This document shows, one piece after another, positions 8,137 to 18,451 of a stretch of 64,000 bases of DNA. Every line of letters begins with the position of its first letter. The stretch's first letter is position 1. Source of the stretch: Hymenobacter norwichensis DSM 15439 (GTDB lineage Bacteria; Bacteroidota; Bacteroidia; Cytophagales; Hymenobacteraceae); assembly GCF_000420705.1 (NCBI RefSeq), contig NZ_ATVL01000008.1, positions 1 to 64,000 on the forward strand, given 5' to 3'. The notes below the pieces were generated by a model that saw only the letters and a list, made by a program, of their open reading frames with translations, was not told the origin of the DNA and searched no databases. Made by a program: the position numbers and the translations under genes.

Positions 8137-10767
8137 ATGGCGGAAGGCGAAAAAATCATTCCGATTAACATCGAAGACGAGATGCGTGGCGCCTACATCG
8201 ATTACTCGATGTCGGTTATCATCTCCCGGGCCTTGCCTGACGTGCGCGACGGCCTCAAGCCTGTGCACCGGCGCGTGCTCTACGGCATGAGCGAGCTGGG
8301 CGTCTCTTACAACAAATCCTACAAGAAAAGCGCCCGTATCGTGGGCGAAGTACTAGGTAAGTATCACCCGCACGGCGACTCGTCGGTGTATGATACCATG
8401 GTGCGCATGGCTCAGGACTGGAGCTTACGCTATCCGCTTGTGGACGGGCAGGGTAACTTTGGTTCGGTTGATGGCGACTCGCCGGCGGCCATGCGTTACA
8501 CTGAGGCCCGTTTGAAGCGGCTGGCCGACGAAATGCTCGGCGACCTGGACAAGGATACGGTTGACTTTCAGCCCAACTTCGACGACTCGCTGGAAGAGCC
8601 CAGCGTAATGCCCTCCAAGTTTCCGAACCTGCTGGTAAACGGCACCACGGGTATTGCAGTGGGTATGGCCACCAACATGCCGCCCCACAACCTGACGGAA
8701 GTGGTAAACGGCATCATTGCCTACCTGGATAACTCCGAGGTGACGATTGCCGAGCTCATGGAGCACGTAACGGCGCCGGACTTCCCGACGGGTGGTACCA
8801 TCTACGGCTACGAAGGCGTGAAGCAGGCCTTCGAAACGGGCCGTGGCCGGGTGGTTGTGCGGGCCAAAGCGCACGTAGAAACCTTGGATAGCGGTAAAGA
8901 GCAGATTGTGGTGACCGAAATTCCCTACATGGTGAATAAGGCCTCGATGATCGAAAAAACCGCCAGCCTGATCAACGAGAAGCGCATTGAAGGCATTGCC
9001 GACCTGCGCGACGAGTCGGACCGGGACGGGATGCGTATTGTGTACGTGCTCAAGCGCGACGCCATGCCCAACGTGGTGCTCAACCAGCTTTATCGTTACA
9101 CCCAGCTGCAATCCTCGTTTGGTGTCAACAATGTGTGCCTGGTAAAAGGCCGCCCGATGACGCTCAACCTCAAGGAGTTGATTCACTATTTCGTGGAGCA
9201 CCGCGCCGACGTAGTCGTGCGCCGGACTCGCTACGAACTGGCGGAAGCGCAGAAGCGGGCGCACATTTTGGAGGGCTTACTTATTGCCCTTGACCATCTG
9301 GACGAAGTTATTGCGCTGATTCGCGGTTCCCGCGACGGAGAAGTAGCACGGGCGCAACTCGTGGAGCGGTTCTCGCTTAGTGAAGTGCAGGCCCGCGCTA
9401 TTCTGGACATGCGTTTGCAGCGTTTGACTGGTCTGGAACGTGACAAAATCGTGCAGGAATACGACGAGTTGATGAAGCTGGTCGATTACCTGAAGTCAGT
9501 GCTGGCGTCGGATGACTTGCAGCGGCAAATCATCCGCGACGAGTTGCTCGATATTCGGGAGCGGTACGGCGACAAGCGGCGTACGGGCATCGAGTACGCC
9601 GGCGGCGACTTCTCGATGGAAGACATGATTGCTGATGAGAGCATGGTGATTACCATCTCCAACGACGGTTACATCAAGCGCACGGCACTAGCGGAATACC
9701 GTACGCAGGGTCGGGGAGGAGTAGGGGCCCGGGGTGCCGCTTCCAAGCAGGACGACTTCACGGAGCATCTGTTTGTGGCTACTACACACGAGTACCTGCT
9801 GTTCTTCACCGAGTTAGGTCGGGTGTTCTGGTTGAAAGTGTACGAAGTGCCCGAGGCTGGTAAAGCCGCCAAAGGTCGGCCGATTCAGAACCTGATTGAA
9901 ATTCCGCGGGAAGACAGCGTTCGGTCGGTGCTGAACGTGCGCGGTTTGCGCGACCCAGATTATCTGGAAAACACTTATCTGATGTTCTGCACCGAGCAGG
10001 GCACGGTGAAGAAAACGCCGCTCGAAGCCTACTCACGGCCCCGGACGGCGGGTATCAACGCCATTACCATTAACGAAGGTGACCGGCTGCTCGACGTGCA
10101 GTTGACGAGTGGCAACTCGGAAGTGGTAGTAGCCCTGCGCTCGGGTCGGGCGGTGCGCTTCCCGGAAAGCAAAGTGCGCTCGATGGGCCGCACGGCTGCC
10201 GGGGTACGCGGTATCACCCTCGGCGACGAGCAGGATCGGGTAGTTGGGATGGTGTGCATTGCTAACGACAGCCAGGAAGAATTGCTGGTAGTTTCTGAGA
10301 ACGGCTACGGTAAGCGTAGCCCGCTGGAGGAATACCGCATCACCAACCGTGGTGGTAAAGGCGTGCGCGCTATGAAAATTACCGAGAAAACCGGCGCTTT
10401 GGTTACTATTAAAGCTGTTTCAGACTCTGACGATTTGATGATCATCAACAAGTCGGGTATCACTATCCGGATGAGCGTGGCCAAGGAACTGCGTTCCATC
10501 GGGCGGGCCACCCAGGGGGTGCGCTTGATTCGGTTGAGCAACGGCGACGCTATATCGTCGGTAGCCAAGGTAGCGGCCGAAGACGAGAAAGAGCTTGCTG
10601 ATGAAGCAGTCGTTGCTGGTATACTCGCCGGAACAGAAGGTAGCCTTGATGGGGTAGCTGGTATGGCTGCCGACGTTGAGGACACTGTGGATGTGGACGA
10701 CACAGACGACGACGATACTGATGAGCCGGAAGAGGAAGATGACGACTCGGCCGATGATAATGAGTAA
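8137..10767 (+). CDS. gyrA: DNA gyrase subunit A
   Basis: 876 residues. The breakage-reunion domain has the quinolone-resistance region [17 protein letters not shown] with Ser and Asp at the sensitive-type positions, and the catalytic Tyr121 in [10 protein letters not shown]. The C-terminal beta-pinwheel has the [10 protein letters not shown] box and repeated blade motifs such as [10 protein letters not shown]. The last 60 or so residues are an unusual highly acidic tail (runs of Asp and Glu, ending DDDSADDNE). It introduces negative supercoils together with GyrB. It stands alone on the plus strand. Confidence 0.97.
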   Translation: MAEGEKIIPINIEDEMRGAYIDYSMSVIISRALPDVRDGLKPVHRRVLYGMSELGVSYNKSYKKSARIVGEVLGKYHPHGDSSVYDTMVRMAQDWSLRYPLVDGQGNFGSVDGDSPAAMRYTEARLKRLADEMLGDLDKDTVDFQPNFDDSLEEPSVMPSKFPNLLVNGTTGIAVGMATNMPPHNLTEVVNGIIAYLDNSEVTIAELMEHVTAPDFPTGGTIYGYEGVKQAFETGRGRVVVRAKAHVETLDSGKEQIVVTEIPYMVNKASMIEKTASLINEKRIEGIADLRDESDRDGMRIVYVLKRDAMPNVVLNQLYRYTQLQSSFGVNNVCLVKGRPMTLNLKELIHYFVEHRADVVVRRTRYELAEAQKRAHILEGLLIALDHLDEVIALIRGSRDGEVARAQLVERFSLSEVQARAILDMRLQRLTGLERDKIVQEYDELMKLVDYLKSVLASDDLQRQIIRDELLDIRERYGDKRRTGIEYAGGDFSMEDMIADESMVITISNDGYIKRTALAEYRTQGRGGVGARGAASKQDDFTEHLFVATTHEYLLFFTELGRVFWLKVYEVPEAGKAAKGRPIQNLIEIPREDSVRSVLNVRGLRDPDYLENTYLMFCTEQGTVKKTPLEAYSRPRTAGINAITINEGDRLLDVQLTSGNSEVVVALRSGRAVRFPESKVRSMGRTAAGVRGITLGDEQDRVVGMVCIANDSQEELLVVSENGYGKRSPLEEYRITNRGGKGVRAMKITEKTGALVTIKAVSDSDDLMIINKSGITIRMSVAKELRSIGRATQGVRLIRLSNGDAISSVAKVAAEDEKELADEAVVAGILAGTEGSLDGVAGMAADVEDTVDVDDTDDDDTDEPEEEDDDSADDNE

Positions 10768-10933
10768 ATAGTAGTTTTGCGGTCTGAGCAGGAGGGATGC
10801 TTCTCTGAATTTATAGAGGTGTTCCTTCTGCTTTGACCCATATTTATAGAAAACCGGCAAGCTGAACTTTGCGCCGGCTTCTCCCGTTTGTTCAGCAATT
10901 CCTTTCCACCACATTCTTCACGCAAACCTCCCC

Positions 10934-12073
10934 ATGAAGAAGATTTTTCTGACGCTTGTAGCTGCTGCAGCTTTAACTTCTGCTTCGGCCCAAAACTCGG
11001 CTGTAACCAATGCCATCCTGAATCAGCGCCAGGGCTTGCTCGACAAAGCCCGTGTTGAGATTGATAAGGCCATTGCCAACGAAAAAACCTCCACTAAGGC
11101 CAAAACCTGGTATACGCGCGGCGAAATCTACGACGCCATGACCAGCAACCCGATTTACAGCAAAGGGCTGAAGCCGGGTGAAGGTACTAGCGTTGCCTAT
11201 GATTCGTATAAGAAAGCTATTGAGCTGGACGGTAAAGATGGCGAGTTCGGTAAGCAGGCCGCCGCTAAGTTGGATAACTTGTATGGTTTGGCGCTGAACG
11301 CCGGCGTGGAAAGCTACAATGGCAAAAACTACGACGAAGCAATGAAGTCGTACAAAATGGCCCAGCAAATCCGTCCGCAGGATACCACGGCGTATCTATA
11401 TGCTGCTTATGCTGCTGAAGCAAAGCAAGACTATGCCGCTGCCAAGCAGACGTACAGTCAGCTACAGGGTATGAACTATAAGTCGGCCCAGATGTACGGC
11501 CGTATGCTGGAAATTGCCCGTCAGGAAAAAAACGAAGCAGAATACAGCAAAGTGCTACAAGGCGCGCTGGCTGCGTATCCGAACAACAAGAACTTTGTAC
11601 TCGAAGACTTGAACCGCCTTATCAGCGCTGGTCAAGATAAGCAGGCAATTGATAAGTTGAAGCACGCCATTGAGTTGGATCCAAGCAACTCCAACTTGCA
11701 AACCGTTCTTGGCTCAGTATATGATAAGCTGAAGCAGCCGGAGCAGGCATTGGCGGCATATCAGAAAGCCGTTGAACTGGATCCGAAGAACTTTGATGCT
11801 CAGTATAACGCTGGGGTATATTACTTCAATAAAGGTGCTGAAGTAAGCAAGGCGCTGAATGGTATGAGCTTGGCGACCTACCAAAAAGTAGGTAAAGCCA
11901 AGGAGGCTGAATCGAAGAAGTATTTCCAGCAGGCAATTCCTTACTTCGAAGCTGGTCTTGCAGTCAATCCGAAAGACAGAGCTTCAATGACTGCTTTGCA
12001 GAAAGCATACACCCAGCTAGGGCGCACGGCTGATGCAAACCGGATGAACACGCAGATGTCAGGAGCCAACTAA
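10934..12073 (+). CDS. Exported tetratricopeptide-repeat protein
   Basis: 379 residues with a signal peptide (MKKIFLTLVAAAALTSASAQ). At least five TPR-like helix pairs follow, the clearest being YKKAIELDGKDGEFG, DKLKHAIELDPSNSNLQ and ALAAYQKAVELDPKNFDAQ. Probably a periplasmic scaffold for protein contacts; no enzyme domain is visible. It lies 166 bp after gyrA and is followed by a strong terminator. Confidence 0.85.
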   Translation: MKKIFLTLVAAAALTSASAQNSAVTNAILNQRQGLLDKARVEIDKAIANEKTSTKAKTWYTRGEIYDAMTSNPIYSKGLKPGEGTSVAYDSYKKAIELDGKDGEFGKQAAAKLDNLYGLALNAGVESYNGKNYDEAMKSYKMAQQIRPQDTTAYLYAAYAAEAKQDYAAAKQTYSQLQGMNYKSAQMYGRMLEIARQEKNEAEYSKVLQGALAAYPNNKNFVLEDLNRLISAGQDKQAIDKLKHAIELDPSNSNLQTVLGSVYDKLKQPEQALAAYQKAVELDPKNFDAQYNAGVYYFNKGAEVSKALNGMSLATYQKVGKAKEAESKKYFQQAIPYFEAGLAVNPKDRASMTALQKAYTQLGRTADANRMNTQMSGAN

Positions 12074-12080
12074 CTAAGTA

Positions 12081-12116
12081 AACAAACCTCTCATACAACA
12101 GGAGAGGTTTGTTTTT
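12081..12116 (+). terminator. Intrinsic terminator
   Basis: AACAAACCTCTC pairs with GAGAGGTTTGTT across a 9-nt loop, followed by TTT. It ends the TPR gene transcript. Confidence 0.9.
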
Positions 12117-13023
12117 GAAAGCTCTACTTAACATAATATAAATTATAAGACAAATATGGTTTGCTTTAGTACGTGGTCTACGTCTACTACGGATTGAATT
12201 GCCTGACCGAAACTGAGACTGTCCACTGGCATGAACTACAATGGCTGTACTGAATCCAACCGTGCAATTGTTAGTGTTCCAGGATGCCGGGTGTCAGTTT
12301 TATAGTATTTGGCTCGACAAGAAAAACTGGCCTCGGTGGTTCGACCACCAACCATTTCGTTTGCTTCAATGTAATTGCCAAACAGCATAAAGAAACCGAA
12401 GCTATAGTAGCCTCCCAAGTCCTCTCAATTCCAAGTGCCGGGTGGTAGCTAGTATCGTTGACTAGCAACCTAGAGCTGGCTTTGGGTCGGCTTGCTTACC
12501 GCTGAAGCGACATTGAGCCAGCAGTAATAAAGCGCTTGTAGAAACATACATGCGTATCATCTAGAGAACAAAGCTCTGGTGTAATCTGAAACACATAGCA
12601 GCCAGTTGCACATAAGCTTCTATGAACATAACCTTCTTTGCTCCTCTCCTCTTTTAGCTGCGCAACTGATTTGCGCATGGCCATCTGTTTGCTTTGTTTT
12701 GGCTGTTATAAGGACACCTGATTACTACAGGATCAAATTGTCAGGCTATTCAGTGCAAGGTGTAATAAGAGCTAAATACCTGTTTCAAATAGGTGCTTAT
12801 CCATCCCGGCCCGCCAGCCCGCGTGACGATAGTTTGGTATATAATCTACTACAGTAAGAAATAGTGTGAAAGTCATTAAACAGGGAGGCTAATAAAGATA
12901 CAATAGTAAATAAAAGCATAAAAAGTATAAGAAAGTATAAATTATTTAGGCTATTTTATACTCTGATCTACTTTTACATACTTATTTTTCTTATACTTGC
13001 TTTTCACTTATTCAACTAGCTTT
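12117..13023. other. AT-rich intergenic stretch, no gene seen
   Basis: About 900 bp with lower GC than its surroundings. The frames present have no family-like sequence, upstream signals or coherent composition. I see no RNA gene. The last 100 bp hold repeated AAGTATAA-type elements (listed separately) and probably the promoter of the next gene. Confidence 0.6.
12923..12998. repeat. AAGTATAA-type direct and inverted repeats upstream of the winged-helix-like gene
   Basis: AAGTATAAGAAA at 12923-12934 is matched in inverse by TTTCTTATACTT at 12987-12998. A second direct copy AAGTATAA starts at 12933. They lie 25-100 bp upstream of the start at 13024 and could be an operator or promoter region; this is inferred from position only. 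Confidence 0.45.
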
Positions 13024-14079
13024 ATGCCTAAAACCATAGACTACCCAAGGACCACATACCAGAGTGCCTGGGAGGTATCTGAAGTGGTAGATGATACAGG
13101 AGGTAAATGTTCCATTGAAACGTGTGCCCGTAAGCTTAATCGTAAAGTCAGTGGCTCCTTTAAAGCTATTCTAGGTTCAGCAGTTAAGTTTGGCTTGCTT
13201 ACCAGTAAACGGGAGTTACTAACAACTACGAACCTGTTTCGGCGCATCAAACATGCCTACGACAAACAGGAAGAGATACTGTACCACCGGGAAGCTTTCC
13301 TCCACCCACCACTCTTCACCCAGATATGTCGCAAGTTTCGTAACCGGGAATTACCAGTACACATGTTTGACATCATGCTTATCCGAGAGTTTGGTGTCGA
13401 AGAAATCAATGCTCAGAATGTATCCAAAGCATTTGTGGAAGGTGCACGCATGACGGGTATTATTGATGAACGGAATGTAATTGCTGATATCGACCAGCTT
13501 TCAGCACAACAAGGTCCCCGGCGGGAACTGGCCAGCGGGGAGATGCCACTAAATCTGTTTAAGGGAGCTACTGAGTCTAAAGCAGCGCCGGCACCAGCAG
13601 GTGACCTGAATACTACCGACGAATCTGACGGAACACAACCGACGGATGATGATTTAGACCAGGATACTGCTTCCCCTAGTATAAGCTCCAACAGGGCATT
13701 TGTACCTAACCCAGCTGTCAGCAGACCTGCTGCTCCTGAAAGTGCGGACATGGACCCTATATCTGCTTTATTTGGCCTTCATGGCTCGGCTCCAGCTTCG
13801 GTAAACAGCTCCACTCCAATCCCTGCGCCTGAAGCATATAATAAAGCACCGTCTTATACCCCTCCGGCTACGGAAGCATCTCCAGCGGAAACTCCTCCCA
13901 CTTACCGCCCAACTCCGGTCGCGGCACCAACGCCGCCTGCTCCCTCCACTTCGGGCTCTCCTACCTTCATGATCCACATCAGCGGTCCGGGGCTAGACAC
14001 CCAACTCCATATTCAGGATACCGACGACCTAGAGATTGCGCGCATCCTGTTGGACAAGATTCGTAGGCAGTTAACCTAG
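13024..14079 (+). CDS. Unrecognised protein with winged-helix-like N-terminus
   Basis: 351 residues from ATG at 13024 (MPKTIDYPRTTYQSAWEV). The first 150 or so residues look like two tandem winged-helix segments: a domain with SIETCARKLNRKVSGSFKA and LGSAVKFGLL, then LFTQICRKFRNRELPVHMFD. Residues about 190-310 are a low-complexity Pro/Ser/Ala/Thr linker. The C-terminal 40 form a compact beta-alpha unit (HISGPGLDTQLHIQDTDD, then LEIARILLDKIRRQL). I do not know a function; DNA binding is possible. It sits alone in an AT-rich stretch and ends in a bidirectional terminator. Confidence 0.65.
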   Translation: MPKTIDYPRTTYQSAWEVSEVVDDTGGKCSIETCARKLNRKVSGSFKAILGSAVKFGLLTSKRELLTTTNLFRRIKHAYDKQEEILYHREAFLHPPLFTQICRKFRNRELPVHMFDIMLIREFGVEEINAQNVSKAFVEGARMTGIIDERNVIADIDQLSAQQGPRRELASGEMPLNLFKGATESKAAPAPAGDLNTTDESDGTQPTDDDLDQDTASPSISSNRAFVPNPAVSRPAAPESADMDPISALFGLHGSAPASVNSSTPIPAPEAYNKAPSYTPPATEASPAETPPTYRPTPVAAPTPPAPSTSGSPTFMIHISGPGLDTQLHIQDTDDLEIARILLDKIRRQLT

Positions 14080-14108
14080 TATTACATAGTAAATTTCATA
14101 TATAAATT

Positions 14109-14142
14109 AAAAAGCCTCGCTCGTATACGGGCGAGGCTTTTT
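14109..14142. terminator. Bidirectional terminator between convergent genes
   Basis: AAAAAGCCTCGC pairs with GCGAGGCTTTTT over a 10-nt loop. The A- and T-runs allow it to end both the gene at 13024 (plus) and the histidine operon (minus). Confidence 0.9.
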
Positions 14143-14165
14143 CTGTGGCGGGCAAACTGACTTAA

Positions 14166-14807
14166 CTATCCTTCACGGCGTATTCCTTGCGAGATAACGC
14201 TGTGACGCTGACGGAGCACTGCTACAATATCTTCCAGACTGAGACCGGAGGCGGTGAGTAGTACCACTAAATGGTACAGCAGGTCCGCTGCCTCGCCTTT
14301 TAGTCCTTCCACATTACCAGCTACGGCATCAATAACCGTTTCCACAGCCTCCTCTCCTACTTTCTGGGCCATTTTCAGGAGTCCTTTCCGAAACAGCGAG
14401 GCTGTATAGGAATTAGGCTCCTCCTCGGGAAACTGATGCCGCCGCTGCACCAGCCGCTCCAGTTCCGCCACAAAACTGATAGCCGGCGCCGGATACGCCT
14501 GCTGTTCTGGCTGCTCAAAGCAACTGGTGGTACCCCGGTGGCAGGTGGGCCCGTCGGGGATGGCCAGGATGAGTAGGGCGTCCTGGTCACAATCGGGGTG
14601 GATACTGACTACGGTGAGAAAGTTGCCACTGGTTTCACCCTTGGTCCAGAGCCGTTGCTTGGAGCGGGAAAAAAACGTTACTCGTCCCTCCTGCTGCGTT
14701 TTCGTTAAGGCTTCCTCGTTCTGATAGCCCAGCATCAGCACCTGCCCGGTATGGGCATCCTGCACGATAACCGGCAGCAAACCGTCGGGCATTTTAGCGA
14801 AATCCAT
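14166..14807 (-). CDS. hisIE: Phosphoribosyl-AMP cyclohydrolase / phosphoribosyl-ATP diphosphatase (bifunctional)
   Basis: 213 residues, steps 2 and 3 of histidine synthesis. HisI domain about 1-115: HTGQVLMLGYQNEEAL, KGETSGN, and the metal site HPDCDQDALL with CHRGTTSC. HisE domain about 125-210: LFRKGLLKMAQKVGEEAVET and AADLLYHLVVLL. The fused form is normal in Bacteroidota. It is the last gene of the his operon; an 85-bp gap with an inverted repeat separates it from hisF. Confidence 0.97.
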   Translation of the reverse strand: MDFAKMPDGLLPVIVQDAHTGQVLMLGYQNEEALTKTQQEGRVTFFSRSKQRLWTKGETSGNFLTVVSIHPDCDQDALLILAIPDGPTCHRGTTSCFEQPEQQAYPAPAISFVAELERLVQRRHQFPEEEPNSYTASLFRKGLLKMAQKVGEEAVETVIDAVAGNVEGLKGEAADLLYHLVVLLTASGLSLEDIVAVLRQRHSVISQGIRREG

Positions 14808-14835
14808 AGTTGATTGTTCGTTATTGGTTTATAGT

Positions 14836-14887
14836 TTTTCGGTTGCGGGGGGCCGCTAGTGACCCGGACGAAGCCAACAACCGAAAA
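14836..14887. repeat. Inverted repeat in hisF-hisIE gap
   Basis: TTTTCGGTTG at 14836-14845 is the exact reverse complement of CAACCGAAAA at 14878-14887. The 32-nt interior is GC-rich. It could form a hairpin in the operon mRNA. Confidence 0.55.
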
Positions 14888-14892
14888 CAAGC

Positions 14893-15651
14893 TTATAGCC
14901 GGACCGGAATACCGTCCTGGCGTAGATGTTGCTTCAACTCCCGAATACCGATTTCGCCGAAGTGAAAGATACTGGCCGCCAACCCCGCGTCGGCGTCGGC
15001 CTGCTGGAATACGTTAGTGAAGTCCTGCTTAGAACCCGCCCCCCCCGACGCCACCACCGGCACCGATACCGCCCGGCTGACGGCCCCCGTAATATCGAGG
15101 GCAAAACCATCCTTGGTGCCGTCGTTGCTCATGCTCGTGAGCAGGATTTCGCCCGCCCCCCGGTCGGCTGCCTCCCGGCACCACTGTACGGCATCGAAAC
15201 CGGTGTTGTGGGTGCCGGCCCGGGTATAGATCTGCCAGCCGTCGGGGGCATGGTAGCGGGCATCGGCGGCCACCACAATGCACTGCGACCCGAACCGGCG
15301 GGCAAGCTCATCAATAAGCTCGGGGCGGGCCAAGGCGGCGGAGTTGATGCTGACTTTGTCGGCCCCATTCATCAGCAAGGCCTCTACGTCCTGCACCGTG
15401 CCGATACCCCCACCTACCGTGAACGGAATGTCCAGTTCCCGGGCTACGTCCCGCACCAGCGCCACTAGCGTGGCCCGTTTCTGGTTGGTGGCTGTGATGT
15501 CGAGAAAGACCAGTTCATCGGCCCCCTCGCGGGCGTAACGTGACGCCAGCGCCACCGGGTCGCCGGCGTCACGTAGGCCTTCGAAGCGCACCCCTTTCAC
15601 AGTCCGGCCATCTTTTACGTCGAGGCAGGGAATAATACGTTTGGTCAGCAT
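14893..15651 (-). CDS. hisF: Imidazole glycerol phosphate synthase cyclase subunit
   Basis: 252 residues, a full-length (beta-alpha)8 barrel. It begins [20 protein letters not shown], with the catalytic Asp in PCLDVKDGR and the second catalytic Asp in MSNDGTKDG. Phosphate-binding segments are FTVGGGIG and VVASGGAG. It pairs with HisH, using the ammonia that HisH makes to produce IGP and AICAR. Placed between hisA and hisIE. Confidence 0.98.
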   Translation of the reverse strand: MLTKRIIPCLDVKDGRTVKGVRFEGLRDAGDPVALASRYAREGADELVFLDITATNQKRATLVALVRDVARELDIPFTVGGGIGTVQDVEALLMNGADKVSINSAALARPELIDELARRFGSQCIVVAADARYHAPDGWQIYTRAGTHNTGFDAVQWCREAADRGAGEILLTSMSNDGTKDGFALDITGAVSRAVSVPVVASGGAGSKQDFTNVFQQADADAGLAASIFHFGEIGIRELKQHLRQDGIPVRL

Positions 15652-15676
15652 TGGATTTCGTTTTTCATTGTGGGTT

Positions 15677-15737
15677 GCTCGCTTTTCGTGTTGGTTGATG
15701 CTTCTTTACACCGAATAGCCAACATCGGAAAACGAGC
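15677..15737. repeat. Imperfect inverted repeat in hisA-hisF gap
   Basis: GCTCGCTTTTCGTGTTGG (15677-15694) pairs imperfectly with CCAACATCGGAAAACGAGC (15719-15737). It almost fills the gap and touches the hisA stop codon. Confidence 0.5.
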
Positions 15738-16454
15738 CTACAGCCAGGGTTGCAGTTCTGTGAGCGTGATAGTGCCTTCGTAGAGTGCCTTACCGATAAT
15801 AGCCCCGTGCATCCCTACTTCCGCCAGGGCCTCGACATCAGCCAGGGTGGTAACCCCGCCGCTGGCAATCAGACGGGCCTCGGGCAGAACCTGCCGCAAC
15901 GTCCGGTACGTATCCAGCGCGGGTCCTTGCAGCTTACCATCCTTGCTAACATCGGTGCAAATGAACGTGGTAGCACCAGCAGCCAGGTAATGCGCCAGAA
16001 ATTCTTGTAGCGTCCGCTCGCTTTGCTCCAACCAAGCATTGATAGCAATGTGATTGTCGCGAAAGTCGGCCCCCACAATGATCTGCTCTGCCCCAAACGA
16101 GTGTAGCCACTCTCCTACCAGCGCGGGCTCACGCACGGCAATACTGCCAGCCGTTACCTGCCGAGCCCCGGCGTCCAGCGCTAGCCGCACGGCCTGCTCA
16201 CTTTGCAAGCCCCCCCCGTAGTCAATCACCAACGACGTGGTGGCCGCAATGCGCTCCAGTATCGGCAGATTCACTGGGCGCTTGGCCCGGGCGCCATCCA
16301 GGTCTACCAGATGCAGCCGCTTGACACCTTGCTGCTCGAAACGCTGCGCTACGGCCACTGGGTCCGAGTCGTACGTGGTCTGCTGTGAGAAGTCTCCTTC
16401 CGTCAGGCGGACACATTGCCCGTTGATGAGGTCAATGGCGGGTATTATTTCCAT
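15738..16454 (-). CDS. hisA: Phosphoribosylformimino-5-aminoimidazole carboxamide ribotide isomerase
   Basis: 238 residues, barrel fold related to HisF. It begins MEIIPAIDLINGQCVRLTEG with the catalytic Asp in PAIDL. The second catalytic Asp is in CTDVSKDGKLQGP. Phosphate binding is at DYGGGLQ and IASGGV. It carries out the Amadori-type isomerisation (step 4). The GC-rich reading frame continues the operon order H-A-F-IE. Confidence 0.97.
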   Translation of the reverse strand: MEIIPAIDLINGQCVRLTEGDFSQQTTYDSDPVAVAQRFEQQGVKRLHLVDLDGARAKRPVNLPILERIAATTSLVIDYGGGLQSEQAVRLALDAGARQVTAGSIAVREPALVGEWLHSFGAEQIIVGADFRDNHIAINAWLEQSERTLQEFLAHYLAAGATTFICTDVSKDGKLQGPALDTYRTLRQVLPEARLIASGGVTTLADVEALAEVGMHGAIIGKALYEGTITLTELQPWL

Positions 16455-16541
16455 GGTTGTTGTTGATAGTAGATGCCGTAGTTGCTGTGTTGGCTAAGAT
16501 GGCAGTCACAGAAGCTTCTGCCATCCCTTGCTTTTATCAGC

Positions 16542-17129
16542 CTACAGATTCAGAAAGTTTTCCAGGATGCGGTTCCCAACTGGGCCGCTCTTTTCGGTGT
16601 GGAATTGCACAGCATAGAAGTTCTTGTGCTGCACGGCGGCGCTAAAGGGAGTCGGGTAGGCCGCCTCCGCAATGGTGTACTCTCCTACCGGGGCAAAGTA
16701 GCTATGCACGAAGTACACGTAGTCTTCTTCCCGCAGCCCGGCAAACAAAGGAGAGCGGAGCTGTTGCAAGGTATTCCACCCCATATGCGGCACCTTGAAG
16801 CCGGGGCTCACTGGAAAACGCACTACATCGAAGGGCAGAATCCCCAACAGATCAGCATTGTTTTCCTCGCTGTGCTGACCCAGCAACTGCATACCCAGGC
16901 AGATACCCAGAAAGGGCTGCGTGAGAGTTGGCAGCAACTGGTCGAGGCCCTGGGCCCGCAACTCCTGCATAGCAGAAGCAGCCTCCCCCTCACCAGGGAA
17001 AAGGATCTTATCGGCCCGACGAATAACCTCGGGGTCGGCCGTAAGAGTGGCCCGCACGCCTAGCCGGTCGAGGGCAAATAGAACAGACTGCACATTGCCC
17101 CCCTTGTAATCTATTACAGCTATTTCCAT
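16542..17129 (-). CDS. hisH: Imidazole glycerol phosphate synthase glutamine amidotransferase subunit
   Basis: 195 residues, class I glutaminase. The nucleophile Cys is in FLGICLGMQLLG, and the His and Glu of the triad are in VQFHTEKSG. The typical KVPHMGWN segment contacts HisF. It supplies ammonia to HisF. A 145-bp AT-rich gap with an inverted repeat lies between hisB and this gene. Confidence 0.97.
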   Translation of the reverse strand: MEIAVIDYKGGNVQSVLFALDRLGVRATLTADPEVIRRADKILFPGEGEAASAMQELRAQGLDQLLPTLTQPFLGICLGMQLLGQHSEENNADLLGILPFDVVRFPVSPGFKVPHMGWNTLQQLRSPLFAGLREEDYVYFVHSYFAPVGEYTIAEAAYPTPFSAAVQHKNFYAVQFHTEKSGPVGNRILENFLNL

Positions 17130-17162
17130 TTGCTAGTTATTAGAGGCATACTTCGCTTTACT

Positions 17163-17266
17163 CATATGTTTAAACAAATGGTAAACCATGATTTAAAACA
17201 CTTCCTTCCTGATTTTAGTCAGAACTTGAACACCTACATCGGCTTACTCATTTGTATAAACATATG
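17163..17266. repeat. AT-rich inverted repeat in hisB-hisH gap
   Basis: CATATGTTTAAACAAATG (17163-17180) matches the reverse complement of CATTTGTATAAACATATG (17249-17266) with one mismatch. Each arm is preceded by ACT. The 104-bp segment is far more AT-rich than the neighbouring genes and resembles a small inserted element; no transposase is present. Confidence 0.55.
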
Positions 17267-17274
17267 GATAAAAT

Positions 17275-18381
17275 CTACAGGATGCCTTTGGTGCTTGGAA
17301 TTTCCATCTTGCCTGCGTCACGCACTAAAGCCATCTTTATAGCTTTGGCCACCGCCTTAAAAATGGCTTCAATCTTGTGGTGCTCATTGGTTCCTTCAGC
17401 CTTAATGTTGAGGTTGCAACGGGCAGCATCGGAGAAGCTCTTAAAGAAATGGTTAAACATTTCGGTAGGCATATCCCCTATCTTCTCCCGGTTGAACTCA
17501 GCCTCCCATACCATCCAGGGCCGACCGGAAAAGTCGATGGCCGCCTGCGCCAGCACGTCGTCCATTGGTAGTAGGAAGCCGTAGCGGGCCAGCCCCCGCT
17601 TGTCGCCGAGTGCCTGGGTGAAGGCTTCGCCCAGCGCAATAGCCGCGTCCTCTATCGTGTGGTGCTCGTCGATGTGTAAGTCGCCCTGCACTTCGATCTT
17701 CATGTCCACTCCCGAGTGCTTGCTGAGCTGGTCGAGCATATGGTCGAAAAAGCCTAGCCCCGTGTGCATCTGCGGACGACCATTCCCATCGAGGTTTAAC
17801 TCCACCCGAATCTTGGTTTCGTTGGTATCTCTTTGTACTACGGCAGTGCGTGCAGGCAGACGCAGGAATTGGTATATACTTTCCCAGCTGGTAGTAGTTA
17901 AGGCGGCCCGCTCATCAGCCTCCTCTCTAATCAAGACAGATTGGCAGCCAATGTTTTCAGCCAACTCTATATCTGTGAGCCTATCCCCAATGACAAAAGA
18001 ATTAGCAAGATCGTATTCACTATCCTTTCCCGTATAATGTTGTAACATCCCGATTCCGGGCTTACGGGTGGGCAGGTTTTCGTGCGGAAAGCTCCGGTCG
18101 ATGTGCTCACGGGCAAACGCCACTCCTTCCGAGCGCAGAATATCCAACATCATCGTGTGGGCTGGCCAGAAAGTATCTTCCGGGAAGCTCGCAGTGCCAA
18201 GCCCGTCTTGGTTGCTTACCAACACCAGCTCATAGTCTAGCTCACGGGCAATACGGGCCAGCCCCGTAATGGCGCCGGGTACAAACTGAAATTTCTCGGG
18301 CGTTAGCGCATCCACTTGAAAATCGGTGGGGGGCTCTACCAGGATGGTTCCGTCCCGGTCAATGAAGAGAACTTTTTTCAT
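17275..18381 (-). CDS. hisB: Histidinol-phosphatase / imidazoleglycerol-phosphate dehydratase (bifunctional)
   Basis: 368 residues from [12 protein letters not shown] at 18381; an in-frame upstream extension to 18528 lacks family similarity. HAD phosphatase domain about 1-165, with the nucleophile motif DRDGT and the later [18 protein letters not shown] domain about 175-368, with the metal motifs [12 protein letters not shown] and [10 protein letters not shown]. It performs steps 6 and 8. Located 70 bp after the Thg1-like gene in the operon. Confidence 0.97.
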   Translation of the reverse strand: MKKVLFIDRDGTILVEPPTDFQVDALTPEKFQFVPGAITGLARIARELDYELVLVSNQDGLGTASFPEDTFWPAHTMMLDILRSEGVAFAREHIDRSFPHENLPTRKPGIGMLQHYTGKDSEYDLANSFVIGDRLTDIELAENIGCQSVLIREEADERAALTTTSWESIYQFLRLPARTAVVQRDTNETKIRVELNLDGNGRPQMHTGLGFFDHMLDQLSKHSGVDMKIEVQGDLHIDEHHTIEDAAIALGEAFTQALGDKRGLARYGFLLPMDDVLAQAAIDFSGRPWMVWEAEFNREKIGDMPTEMFNHFFKSFSDAARCNLNIKAEGTNEHHKIEAIFKAVAKAIKMALVRDAGKMEIPSTKGIL

Positions 18382-18451
18382 GAAGTGAAGATACCGCCAG
18401 CGTACGGGTCGGTTCAGGGTGATGAGAGGTAAAAGGAAAAGTGGCGGCCTG

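Noticed and set aside
8425..9264. Minus-strand open frame of 279 codons inside gyrA
   Set aside because: Antisense of the conserved gyrA coding sequence with shadow composition and no start signals.
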